Source of the DNA: Blattamonas nauphoetae
Taxonomy: Eukaryota; Preaxostyla; Oxymonadida
Reading direction: 5' to 3'
DNA: 64,000 bases
Assembly (NCBI GenBank): GCA_033064195.1
Contig: JARBJD010000271.1
Span: 1 to 64,000, forward strand
Numbering within the stretch: position 1 is the stretch's first letter; the number at the start of each line of letters is the position of its first letter. This document shows, piece by piece, positions 1-9,524 of this stretch. The position numbers and the translations under genes are program-made. Below the pieces are notes generated by a model, which had not been told where the DNA came from, searched no databases, and was given only the letters and a program-made list of their open reading frames with translations.

Positions 1-322
1 GAGGACATTGACACTATTGCGATTGAAATTCAAGTCTGGATGTATTTGTGATTGCACTTCATGAGAAACATTCCGATTTGATGCTTCCTCAATTTAGCAT
101 TCACATATGCTGTTAGAGACAAGGGTTTCACCCTCCATGAAACCTCTGGTTTAGCCATATTCGATTTCTTCATTTGTGATTTAACTCTAATTAAAATATA
201 CTTTTGGTTTTTTGTTTTGTGTGAGAAACACACAATGTCACAAAAGATAGTGTACGTTCAACCACAAAGAAAAGCACAAGCGAAGAAACCAAGAATGAGA
301 TGCGCATGAGACTCAAGCAGCA

Positions 323-1195
323 TTGAAACGAATCTATGCCGACGATGATATTCAAACCAGACGCAATGATGCTCTGTGTAGTCTTCCATCAGCACGTGAG
401 TATATTTCGAGAACTGGACGAAATTGGACTGCAAAAATAGAACAATATGGACAAGTTCCTGATGTGATGGTCTACGATAATGATACTGGAGATCTGATTG
501 CAGTCAATGGTGCTATGCTAACTCCATACAACAGCAGACCAGTCAAAGAGACATACTATGCAATGAATCCAACTCCAGATATGCGAAGACAGAAACCATA
601 CACATCATTCAATCAAGAGAATGGAAGGAGAATCAAAGCTGTACATCGGAATTTCCTCAAAAATGGAACATACGATTTGCCAACTAATTATCGAGACATC
701 AGCTATGAAGAGATGAAGACCAAACGATCTCAACAACCATATGCATTAATGAAGAGAGCTGTTGGTGAACACATGACAGACACATTGGGAATAACTCGTG
801 CAAATCGAAGCAATCCAGCTGATCCCAGCAAGAATGTGTTAGACAATATGGTGTTCAATTCAATTCAATCACAGATTGCATCACTGATGTGGGATCAATG
901 GCTTCATGATCATGTTCAGGACTTCAATCCCAGTATGAAACAAAAGAAAGCCTTCAAGGATCAGATTTATCCAGTGTTTCTCCAAATGATCACTCAAGAT
1001 ACAACGTATTTATCGGAATACTGTACTCGCTATTCAACTCACATATCAACAGAAGTTAATAAACTGAAAGCCAAAGCATTCAAAACAGTCACAGATGATA
1101 ATATCGATCAATACCAATCTGAGATGCCTGGATATTATCGATTTGCACAGTTGGACAGTTCTGGAATGGGAGCTATTGATCGAGCAGAAATGTGA
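323..1195 (+). CDS. Unknown protein of the virus-like element
   Basis: About 290 residues, hydrophilic, with no signal peptide or membrane segment. I do not recognise the family. The N-terminal third is rich in R, N, D and T. The C-terminal half is more helical, with runs of charged residues. It is the first rightward gene visible and is followed 40 bases later by the next gene and its T-rich box. The exact start is uncertain. From its place upstream of the capsid genes it could be a structural or morphogenesis protein, but that is only position-based inference. Confidence 0.5.
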   Translation: MKRIYADDDIQTRRNDALCSLPSAREYISRTGRNWTAKIEQYGQVPDVMVYDNDTGDLIAVNGAMLTPYNSRPVKETYYAMNPTPDMRRQKPYTSFNQENGRRIKAVHRNFLKNGTYDLPTNYRDISYEEMKTKRSQQPYALMKRAVGEHMTDTLGITRANRSNPADPSKNVLDNMVFNSIQSQIASLMWDQWLHDHVQDFNPSMKQKKAFKDQIYPVFLQMITQDTTYLSEYCTRYSTHISTEVNKLKAKAFKTVTDDNIDQYQSEMPGYYRFAQLDSSGMGAIDRAEM

Positions 1196-1215
1196 ATTTA
1201 AAAACATTAATATAT

Positions 1216-1230
1216 ATTTTTTATTTTTAT
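1216..1230 (+). promoter_or_regulatory. T-rich box upstream of the 1239 gene
   Basis: The sequence ATTTTTTATTTTTAT ends 8 bases before the start. It is one of six rightward copies of a TTTTTATTTTT box in this element. Confidence 0.6.
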
Positions 1231-1238
1231 AGAAAGTG

Positions 1239-1865
1239 ATGCAACCAATTCTAAGTTGTCAATTTACAAAACACACAAGCTCTTCTTCAGTACCAACATC
1301 AATCACCAACAATGTCATCATCGAGGATAGGAGCAAAGCTGGCGTAGATAATAGAGGATCGAAGATGGAGATGGTCTCGCTAGAGGCTTCGAACCCTCCT
1401 TTGGGGAGAGAAAGAGTATGCTCTGAGCCTGTGGTCACTAATGAACGTGGAGCTTACGATCCACCACTAGAGACATATCCATCAGCCCCCATTCAGAGTC
1501 GTTCTATACCACTAAGAGAATATTCATCAAATATCACGGCATTCAAAGATCAGCTATTGCTCGTCTACAAGAATGCATTCGCATGTGAAAAGAAACTACT
1601 GAATAATCTCATTGAACCTTCGAAGAAACTGATCACAAACCAAAGTGATTTATGTGCACTGATTGCGACTCTCACTGGAATCAATGATGTGGTGATCGAA
1701 TTGGATGATTTATCTGACAAGTGCTTATGTCTGAATAAACTCCCAATCTTTCGAACAATATTCAAGATCCTTGTTGGAGGAAAAGACATGAGTATTGCCT
1801 ACAATGAAGCATACAACACTATTCTCAATTATGGCATTTCTCTGACGAAAGCTATACCCCGTTAG
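1239..1865 (+). CDS. Unknown protein of the virus-like element
   Basis: About 208 residues from the first ATG, which lies 8 bases after a T-rich box. The first 90 residues are rich in S, N, P and E and look disordered. The remaining part (about 95-208) is predicted by eye to be helical, with conserved-looking leucines and two cysteines near 'KCLCLNKL'. No family is recognised. It sits between the first unknown gene and the two small MAPG proteins, so it is probably part of the late, structural block. Confidence 0.5.
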   Translation: MQPILSCQFTKHTSSSSVPTSITNNVIIEDRSKAGVDNRGSKMEMVSLEASNPPLGRERVCSEPVVTNERGAYDPPLETYPSAPIQSRSIPLREYSSNITAFKDQLLLVYKNAFACEKKLLNNLIEPSKKLITNQSDLCALIATLTGINDVVIELDDLSDKCLCLNKLPIFRTIFKILVGGKDMSIAYNEAYNTILNYGISLTKAIPR

Positions 1866-1916
1866 GGCAGAAATCTCTTCTGAGATTATTTCCTCGTTAA
1901 AATTATAAATGAATTG

Positions 1917-1932
1917 TATTTTTTATTTTTAC
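1917..1932 (+). promoter_or_regulatory. T-rich box upstream of the 1976 gene
   Basis: GTATTTTTTATTTTTA, followed by ACTTAAATAG. This copy lies about 43 bases before the ATG, farther than the others. Confidence 0.5.
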
Positions 1933-1975
1933 TTAAATAGACTTCGTCTCAACACAATTTCTCAAAATTGCATAA

Positions 1976-2326
1976 ATGGCACCAGGAAGTTTCAACAAAC
2001 TCAAAAATATCGGCAAGCAATTCTTTCAATTCATCAAACCTCTAGCTCCAACATTGCTTCAAGTCGGTGGTGGATTGCTCTCTCAAACGAACAGTAAATT
2101 CGGACAAACCGCGGGTGGAATACTCAATGGATTAGGAGGAATGATGGATGTGTACCAGCAAAATAAGGCGATCAATCGAGCACCTCAACAACCACTCGAC
2201 CCCAGTCGGGTTCGAAGCCTTGCAGAGGCAAGACAGATGATCGAGTACGAACCTCCACGAAATGCACGGTATTCAAACGATGACATGCCACTCTCGTCCA
2301 ATTCCAAAATTCAATTCAAAGGATAA
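1976..2326 (+). CDS. Small hydrophobic MAPG protein 1
   Basis: 116 residues. It starts MAPGSFNKLKNIGKQFFQF and continues with an amphipathic/hydrophobic stretch to about residue 50, rich in G and L. A polar C-terminal half with several Arg and Pro follows. The start is shared with the next gene (MAPGWLSKLAAVGKNIL), so the two are probably paralogues. An N-terminal amphipathic helix directly upstream of capsid genes recalls membrane-active minor capsid proteins such as adenovirus protein VI. That is an analogy from position and composition, not a detected match. Confidence 0.55.
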   Translation: MAPGSFNKLKNIGKQFFQFIKPLAPTLLQVGGGLLSQTNSKFGQTAGGILNGLGGMMDVYQQNKAINRAPQQPLDPSRVRSLAEARQMIEYEPPRNARYSNDDMPLSSNSKIQFKG

Positions 2327-2344
2327 TCATTCACTAGTATTCGA

Positions 2345-2360
2345 ATATTTTTATTTTCCT
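2345..2360 (+). promoter_or_regulatory. T-rich box upstream of the 2364 gene
   Basis: ATATTTTTATTTTCCT directly before AAAATGG. This close spacing supports 2364 as the start of MAPG protein 2. Confidence 0.6.
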
Positions 2361-2363
2361 AAA

Positions 2364-2666
2364 ATGGCACCAGGTTGGTTATCAAAATTAGCAGCAGTTG
2401 GCAAAAACATACTCAGAGTTGGAGCTCCATTTCTGAATCTCATCCCCTTTGTTGGACCACTGATTTCGAAGGTAGCACAGACAGGAATAGAGATGATTCC
2501 AGATGTGAAATCGGATCAGCAACTCCATGCAGAAAAGATGGCACAATATGAGCAAGCAATGAATGAAGGAAACACAGCAGTTGCGAACAAACTCAGAGGA
2601 GAAATACTGAGACTGGAAGAAAAGCTGAAGCCGAAACCAAAGAAGAAGAAAGTGAAAAAGAAATAA
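2364..2666 (+). CDS. Small hydrophobic MAPG protein 2
   Basis: 101 residues. It begins MAPGWLSKLAAVGKNILRV, then has a hydrophobic stretch (FLNLIPFVGPLISKVA) to about residue 40. A charged coiled-coil-like region follows, and the tail is strongly basic (KPKPKKKKVKKK). The ATG lies 4 bases after a T-rich box; an in-frame upstream ATG overlapping the previous gene is less likely. A hydrophobic head with a lysine tail suits a protein that touches both membrane and DNA inside a particle. The function is inferred only. Confidence 0.55.
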   Translation: MAPGWLSKLAAVGKNILRVGAPFLNLIPFVGPLISKVAQTGIEMIPDVKSDQQLHAEKMAQYEQAMNEGNTAVANKLRGEILRLEEKLKPKPKKKKVKKK

Positions 2667-2675
2667 GCAATACAG

Positions 2676-2690
2676 TTTTTTTATTTTTGA
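2676..2690 (+). promoter_or_regulatory. T-rich box upstream of capsid region A
   Basis: TTTTTTTATTTTTGA followed by TAAAATG. It fills the gap between the 2666 stop and the 2695 start. Confidence 0.6.
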
Positions 2691-2694
2691 TAAA

Positions 2695-4553
2695 ATGAAC
2701 TCACATATAACACATCTGACAAACAAAAGAACTGGAGCATCATCATTGACTGGAAATACAACTGGAAGGATAGAATACACACGAGATGACATTGGTCAAA
2801 TACAACAGCAACTCATGTCTGAGCATCACATCAATTACCTCATGAATGATGGAGCACACAGTACTTCGATACAGGAATTGAAACCATCAGAGAATGCACG
2901 ATTCTACACAGGACAAGAGATAATCATTCCACTGACTGGTAATCAGGACATTTGTCAAATTGATGATTCATTCATAACGTTCACCATGACTGCGACTCTG
3001 AAAGTTAATAATTGGCAAACAACAGCTGGTAAGGTTGGATCGTACATGAATGAGAGGATATTCATCTTCGTTGGACTCAAGCATTCAGCATCAATCTTTC
3101 GTGACCTTACTGTTCTTCACAACAATCAGAGAATCATCAGCACAACAAACAATGATGTATCAATGGAATCTCACATCTACAATATGATCAAACCGAAGAG
3201 TCAATTGGAGAATCGAAAACATTGTCACACACCTTGGAAGAATGCTTGGAATCATGACGAATCAGTCGCTGGTGTATATATTCCATTATCAGACTTCACA
3301 ACGACGTCTGGAACAGGAGTGTTTCAAGACACTATTGATGTCCCAATTCGTGTGTCGATTAATCTTGAAGATCTTCTCATTTTCTCAGGGATGACTGACT
3401 ATCCAAAATGTCTCTTTGGTGATTTGAAATTGAGTGTGCACATGAATGAAGATGCGTTCGTTTGTTGTTCCGTGAATCCTGAACTCACTTTGAAAGATAC
3501 ACTATCATCACTCGTAACTGGAACAGCAGCAGCACCAACGATTAAAGCAGCAATTCTCAATTGTATTCAACATCGTCCCTATTTCTGAATAATCTTGTCA
3601 CCTCATGCACAAAGAACTTTGTTCAAATTGGTCAATCATTTCTGCAACCAACAGTTACCAAAGACATTGTTTGTTCAACAGCCAATGTCGTGACAACAGA
3701 ACCAGAATTTGTGGATCAGTACATCTCATTGAACGTCACAAACTATCGGATTGATGATGTGTATTGCATGAGTGTTGGAGACAAAATGAAAGATGGTGCG
3801 ATAAAGAAACTCATGTAGATGTATCAGAATCGTCCTGGAACAATTCCAGCAGAAAAGATCTCATTCTATCCATTTCAGAAGACGCCAACGGCAACAGGAA
3901 TTGATTGTACTCAGCAAATGGTAGTGGTGAATGCAAAGGATATTATGCTTCTCTTTCGTCATTACGACAATGAAGTCACTTGCTTCCACAATCCAATGCA
4001 GAAGAATATCCAAGTGACTATGCAAAACAGGTATTATCCAGAACAACCGACAACAACTATTGGAGCTCGCTTCTATCAGTTTGCATTGTCAACTCTCAAT
4101 CTCGATTCGTACCTAGCTGTTCCTGATGATTTGGAGCGATCACTGACGGATTCTCTTGTTGAAGAGAAACTCACTGGTGACGGAACATATCCAAATGAAA
4201 CAATGACAAGAGTTCGTCCAGTTCATGACAATACTGACTTCCTTCTGTGCTTTCCAACTCAGAGAAGTGGATGTCCAACGAACTGCAATGATTCGATCAG
4301 TTCAAAAGGAAATACTGCTGTCACTTTGAGATCACATCCAATCTATCAAGGTAATCTCGACACATACTATAATGTATACAACCCAAGTCAAAGTGGCGGT
4401 GATATGGCAACATTTACTCATCCTCCTGCACCGATTCTAGCAACAACTGCTACCACATGGTGGGTACTACGATACAGCAATGGCGAACCAAAAGTTGAGT
4501 ACTATCCGAATCACACATTGAAAGCGTTGCACAAAGATTTGGGAATCCTGTAG
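2695..4553 (+). pseudogene. Capsid-like protein region A (broken)
   Basis: This region encodes most of a large beta-rich protein behind a strong T-rich box. Recognisable pieces include a segment around QEIIIPLTGNQDICQIDDSF, a segment ending LFGDLKLSVHMNEDAF, and a C-terminal part with 'YQGNLDTYY', 'PPAPILA' and 'WWVLRYSNGEPKVEYY'. The same three landmarks recur in the next region. The size, the beta-strand pattern and the place after minor-capsid-like genes suggest a double-jelly-roll-type major capsid protein. This is inference without a profile search. It is broken, with about two breaks. Confidence 0.5.
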
Positions 4554-4616
4554 AGACTCTCATCGAGGGTTCGAAGCCTCTGGCGAGACAAAACAGTAAA
4601 AGAAAATATTGATATT

Positions 4617-4632
4617 GTATTTTTTATTTTTC
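4617..4632 (+). promoter_or_regulatory. T-rich box upstream of capsid region B
   Basis: TTGTATTTTTTATTTTTCTATAAATG. The box sits 6 bases before the ATG and is nearly identical to the 1917 copy. Confidence 0.6.
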
Positions 4633-4637
4633 TATAA

Positions 4638-6332
4638 ATGAGAAGTATCAGATCAAATCAATCAAAACCAACATCGACATTAATTGAACAAATTGAAGTG
4701 CAATCATATCTGCCAAAACAGTGGGATTCAGAACCACACATTTATTCCATCCAAGAAGTGCATCCAACGAATCCACCTATGCCTTGCAGAATCGGAGATG
4801 AGATTGAAGTTCCATTGTGTTATGATGGTCATGATGTGACTGAGTTTGCGAAGAGTCATCTGCGTATCGATCTCACGATTACTGTTCCATATACATATCC
4901 ATCAGATGCAGATGCTTCAGAGTCAGCTGGATTGTACGGAATGTTCTACGGTTACAAATCATCATCAGATGCCATTCGAGACATGAGACTGGTTGACAGT
5001 AAAGGAAACATTATTGACAATTCACTCCAGAATAATCATGTTCACGAATCATTTCTGTATCACACTTTCAAGTCGTATGAAGAGAAAAACAATATGAAGC
5101 ATTGCTATAGTCTTTTTGAAAATGTTCAGAGAATGGATCCAAGTGTGTGTGGATTCTACTATGTTCCAACACTCAATGGGCAGAAAAAACCATACACTGC
5201 AACGATTCCACTGGTTATTCCGTTTGTGAATCTCCTTCCACTGAGTACGTTTGATCAGTATCCAAATTCGATCTTCGGAAATTTACGTTTGAGATTTCAT
5301 TTGACAACTGATTCACTTGTGTATTGTCCCATTCGAACTTCAACTGTTGTATGAAAAACACTTGAGATGATGAAAGATCGATATCCAGATAAAGACGAGC
5401 CTCGTCTCGCACCAGAAGGGCAAATGAGTCTCATGTTCGATGGAGAATACTCTAATTTGACACAGGAATTTACACAAATTGGTACTCCAATACTTCAATT
5501 CGATGACAATATAATGCCTTCTGTGAATTCATTTTACATTTCATATATCAAAACCAAATCCTTCACAGCCACTGTTCTTTCATCTTCGATAGATACAGTG
5601 TCTTCAATTTGCTACGGATATCAAATCACTGATGCAACGAAGCAATCACTCTTCAACACATTTTCAAAGACTCTGTATGTCCTGAAAGCTGAAAGAATTG
5701 ACACTCAATCATTTCAATCACAAGCAATAGCAATGGGAGTGAGATCAAACATCAGTATCAAGCTCAACAATCTCATGAATCTTCTGTGCTTATTCCCCGA
5801 TCGACCAAATGAATGTACAGTCTTCAGAAATCCTCATTATGTTGGCTTATTCGAAATGCTTGGATCCAACTTTCCCAATTTCCCGATGTCAACACTCTCG
5901 CCAGAGTTCTATCAAATGATGATGGTGAATGGTGATTTTATCGGTTGTTCTGCGACGGAAGAGTTTGAGAATTCAATCTATATGTCACGCAATTCTACCT
6001 GTTTTGGAAAGGAGTTCAAGAGAACCAGAGCAGGAACGGATGCTACTAGTTTCACGTTCATGGTTCCAACTGATCGAAGTGAAATCGCTGGTGGAGAAGA
6101 AGGTATTTCAACAGCAGAATCAGTGAATATTGTCTTCAGAGGAACACCGATCAATCAGGGTGAACTCGATCCATATTTCACTTCAACTCCAGAAGGACCT
6201 CCTCCACCAATATTGGCATTGCATCAGGCTACATACTGGCTGTTCTGGATTGAGAATGGACAACCACGAGTGCGATATGTAATTGATCGTCGACTCCAAG
6301 AAGCGTATGAAGAAGTGAAGAGAGGGTATTAA
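4638..6332 (+). pseudogene. Capsid-like protein region B, paralogue of A (broken)
   Basis: This is a second large beta-rich coding region, collinear with region A. It shows 'GDEIEVPLCYDGHDVTEF', then 'IFGNLRLRFHLTTDSLVYC', then a C-terminal part with 'INQGELDPYF', 'PPPPILALHQATYW' and 'WIENGQPRVRYV'. These match region A in order and spacing, so the two arose by duplication. It may be a second capsid subunit or a specialised vertex protein. It is broken, with about one break. It lies directly upstream of a small unknown gene. Confidence 0.5.
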
Positions 6333-6337
6333 ATTGA

Positions 6338-6350
6338 ATATTTTATTTTT
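6338..6350 (+). promoter_or_regulatory. T-rich box upstream of the 6364 gene
   Basis: ATATTTTATTTTT followed by GTAGCAATCACAAATG. It is the last rightward copy. Confidence 0.55.
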
Positions 6351-6363
6351 GTAGCAATCACAA

Positions 6364-6774
6364 ATGGTGAAGCGATATTTCTCAATTCAGAATTCTCACA
6401 CTGCTCAACTCCCTCCTGATTTTACCAATTCCAGAAACCAAAAATATGTTCACTTCCTCGACTGTAAACTCATCCATGTGAGGGAAGAAATAAATGGTAT
6501 CTCAACTGTCATCTCAAAAGACATTCCTCAGCACATTACAATCCACGGTGATTGGATCCAGACTGATGCATTCAATGACTCATTTGTTGCTTTCTGCAAC
6601 GAACAGATTGCGAAGCGAAAGAAGTGGGAATTAAGCACTCGACAATCAATTGTGAAGATCTGGTTCAAAGACAGTTCTGGTGAATCAATCGAGATGGAAA
6701 CATCAGAGACAATCAATGGAAAAATAATCAAGGAGTATTATGAATTTCTGGTTGATCTCATGTTGGAATATTAG
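6364..6774 (+). CDS. Unknown small protein of the virus-like element
   Basis: 136 residues, last gene of the rightward block, with its ATG 13 bases after a T-rich box. It is hydrophilic and without membrane segments. It contains 'FNDSFVAFCNEQIAKRKKWEL' and later 'VKIWFKDSSGESIEMETSE', which look like a small mixed alpha/beta domain. The family is not recognised. Its 3' end overlaps the 3' end of the leftward fibre gene by 17 bases, so the two convergent blocks meet here. Confidence 0.5.
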   Translation: MVKRYFSIQNSHTAQLPPDFTNSRNQKYVHFLDCKLIHVREEINGISTVISKDIPQHITIHGDWIQTDAFNDSFVAFCNEQIAKRKKWELSTRQSIVKIWFKDSSGESIEMETSETINGKIIKEYYEFLVDLMLEY

Positions 6775-7714
6775 TTAGTGAATTATATTTTTGGATCAGT
6801 TCATTGATGAGTGTCTGTTGTTGTCCGACAATTGAGCATAATTCCTGAATGGCGTTAATACAGAAGCAAGAGAGTTCTGCGTAGTCAACTTGAAGACAAT
6901 CTGGATTGGAATCATTCACGACTTCAGGGAATATCTCTTGGATCTGTTGTGCAATCACACCAATGTGTTTCTTCTCACTTTCCTTCTTCAAGCATTCACA
7001 TTTCTCTTTGCAATTCTTCAAGTGTTCTTCATCTGTCTCATTCTCTATTTGCTTTGTGACTTTGCTGATCTTCGAGTCGAATGTGTTGAACTGATACTGC
7101 ACAATTTCGACTTTATTCAATTGTTCAAGAACATCTGGGTATGGAACAATATTCCTTTTGACTCTTCTGTCTGACAGCTGAGAAAAACTTCCAGTTGGTG
7201 AAATTGAAAACACTCCTGAACCAGCGTCCTCATCGTAGTAATACAATGCTGGTGAATCGCATGGTGACCACAAAATTATGCCATCACCATTGAACTGAAT
7301 TCCTGAAGTTTCTGAAAGCGATTGTGAAATTGAAATGCCAGACTTAAATGTTGAAGCTGGATATGTTCCAGGATACTTCGGAAGTGATCCCTCTGATATG
7401 TTCCACTTCGCTCCATTCACATTGATCAATCCTCCAATTGTTGGTGTTGCAATACCAGCTGAACAAGTGATCGATCCATTTGTACTCACCACTTTCTGTT
7501 TTGAAGATATTGCTGTCTGCTGTGCTTCTGTTGTCTTGTGAAGTGAGTCAATCACTGCTGCATTATCGTTTGTTGTCGAGAGAGTATGATCAATCATTTT
7601 CTCAATCATTTGTGAATTGTATTTTTGTCGATTCATTTCTGCTTGCTCTTTCATTGAAATTAAAATTCTTGATTCCCTCATGAACATACGACACCGGCAC
7701 ATTATTTCTGACAT
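6758..7714 (-). CDS. Fibre-like protein with C-terminal S74 chaperone domain
   Basis: 318 residues. Residues 1-60 are polar and helical. Residues 80-175 are Gly/Ser/Thr-rich and beta-like ('GISISQSLSETSGIQFNGDG'). From about residue 180 the hallmark of peptidase S74/intramolecular chaperone domains appears: 'SDRRVKRNIVPYPDVLEQLN', then 'KKHIGVIAQQIQEIFPEVV', 'VDYAELSCFCINAIQEL' and a terminal coiled coil. In this family the domain trimerises a fibre and cleaves itself off; it is known from phage tail spikes and some eukaryotic viral fibres and membrane-bound transcription factors. Here it probably forms a surface fibre or spike of the particle. The leftward orientation differs from that of the capsid genes. 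Confidence 0.75.
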   Translation of the reverse strand: MSEIMCRCRMFMRESRILISMKEQAEMNRQKYNSQMIEKMIDHTLSTTNDNAAVIDSLHKTTEAQQTAISSKQKVVSTNGSITCSAGIATPTIGGLINVNGAKWNISEGSLPKYPGTYPASTFKSGISISQSLSETSGIQFNGDGIILWSPCDSPALYYYDEDAGSGVFSISPTGSFSQLSDRRVKRNIVPYPDVLEQLNKVEIVQYQFNTFDSKISKVTKQIENETDEEHLKNCKEKCECLKKESEKKHIGVIAQQIQEIFPEVVNDSNPDCLQVDYAELSCFCINAIQELCSIVGQQQTLINELIQKYNSLTNIPT

Positions 7715-7814
7715 ACTCAGAGACTAGCAAACAGTTCTCTTCTCTCATTGATTCAATTAATGCTTGTTCTGAACATACTCGACGTCTTTCGTTGTACATC
7801 GCAGTTGGATTCAT
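7602..7814 (-). other. Short relative of the 9525-10118 repeat protein
   Basis: 70 codons starting MNPTAMYNERRR. They contain 'ALIESMREENCLLVSEY' and 'PVSYVHEGIKNF', which match the repeat in the leftward gene at 9525-10118 ('LIESMKNENCELISEY', 'GTYRHEGIEW'). It lies directly behind the leftward T-rich box and overlaps the 5' part of the fibre gene. It looks like a partial copy of the repeat protein. Whether it is translated is unknown. Confidence 0.4.
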
Positions 7815-7834
7815 TTAATACAAATTAAAAAATT
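7815..7834 (-). promoter_or_regulatory. Leftward T-rich box, copy 1
   Basis: On the - strand the 20 bases before the ATG at 7814 read AATTTTTTAATTTGTATTAA. They differ from the 10119 copy at one or two positions only and are a distinct version of the rightward box. Confidence 0.6.
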
Positions 7835-7835
7835 C

Positions 7836-9524
7836 AAAAATGAAAATTCTTTCGTTGTTTTCTCAGTTTTGGATTTTTCTCCAGAAACGAGGATCAATGG
7901 GTTCGATCACTCAATTCTCAAGAGTGCTTGTTTCGTTCTAATTCTGTGCGTTTTGGATTCCTCTGATGTCCAGGATCATCATGGTATGCTTTGTTTTTTG
8001 AAGATTCCGGACTTTTGCAGAGATATTTGAGGTTTCAGGATCGGTCGTGGATCTCTGCACTTTTATGTGAAAAGCAGTATGCCGCTCTCATTTTCTCCTT
8101 ATTTCAGCTCTGTTCTCTCTAGTTTCAACCGAATTGTCACTTCATTTTCACTAGTAATTATTTCGTTTTTGACCTCACTTCTGTCTTCATTTTCTCATTG
8201 ATTATCCTTTTTAACCACTTCATTCATGTTTCTTTCAACTAAACTTTTTCTCGAATATAACACACTAATTCCCGTTTCCTGAGTTTTCCGAACTTTTGCA
8301 GCGATCCACCATTCAACGGCTCACTTCATATCTCGGAATTTTTCCGTAATCTTCATCATTTCACGAACATTTTTGAATCATTTTTGTTGTTTTTAAGAGA
8401 GAAAAACCGGAACACAGACCTAATTTTCACTATTGGTGCCACATTTCACGTCATTTTCACGTTCGTCAATTTCCCTCTCAGTTTCATACTTACCCGTTTC
8501 ATTGTTGGTTGTTTCGCTTTCTTTTACTCTGTTTTTGTGAAAAAAGTTGATGAAAACTTGACTAAAATGATGTGCTAGTGAAGTGAGAACGGCCCACAAA
8601 ATGGAAGTGATATGAGCAAAATGAAGAGGAATGGTGAAGAGATCAAATGTGAAATGGGGAGAGAAAGTGATGAAATGAAAGGGACTACAGTCGGTTTTGA
8701 AGTGACAAAAACGGTCAAAAGTTGTGAAGTGAAAACATGAAAAAGTGACTTTATGGGAGAACTATCCGACAAAATCTCCTCAAAATTTGAGCACACCTTA
8801 CTCATACTGTGAGAAAGAAGGATTTGTAACGAAATTCAGATTAAAAAATCTATAGTGTCAAAATGTTGGTGCAAGAGTGTCGTCAGAGGTGTGATCGAAG
8901 AACCAACAAAATGAAACTAAGGAAATGCACTATACGTCTCGCGTCGACTTATGTTCGTTAAAATGATGCAATAACGGAGTAAATGAAGTGAAAGTAGTGA
9001 AATGTGAAAATTCATGAAAAAGTGTCCGAATGTAGAGGTGTCACAAGTTTTCAGAGATGAATGACACAAAAAGACGCCAACTAGCGTTTTCACACCCAAA
9101 AACACCGTAAGACGACGAAAAGTGATCAAAAGGACATAGTCCCGAACGTCCATACCTTTTCTAAAAAATCTCAAAAAACGCGAAAAAACCTCAATGGGTC
9201 GGATCAAACCAAAAATCTCAGAAGTGCTTTTTATCGAAAATCCTACCTTTCAAAATGATTTCCGTCACAATCAAACGTGTTTCAACACAATTTGAGCGAT
9301 AAAGCAGTTCATAGTAGCAAAATCGGAACATCGACTTTTTTCGTCACTTTTTCGACCTAAGTTCGGTACACAGTTCGACGAATTCTCAACCGATATTGAT
9401 CAAACCTCTTTTGATCGATGACCTACATTGTCCCCGAGATTTTAGAATTTTTTTCAGAATTTTTCGAAATGGTTCTCACATTGGATTTCATTGATTTGTG
9501 GTCAAAAATAGATTTTCAGTAGTT
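7836..9524. other. Gene-free part of the virus-like element
   Basis: I see no credible gene in these 1.7 kb. The left half is pyrimidine-rich on the + strand and the right half, from about 8,575, is purine-rich. Short motifs such as TTTTCACTT and GAAGTGA recur. The switch of strand bias gives the look of a degenerate inverted structure, but no arms could be aligned. Confidence 0.4.

Noticed and set aside
7836-9524. Possible large inverted repeat, pyrimidine-rich to purine-rich switch near 8,575
   Set aside because: The strand bias is clear, but no arm pair could be aligned base by base. Composition alone explains it.
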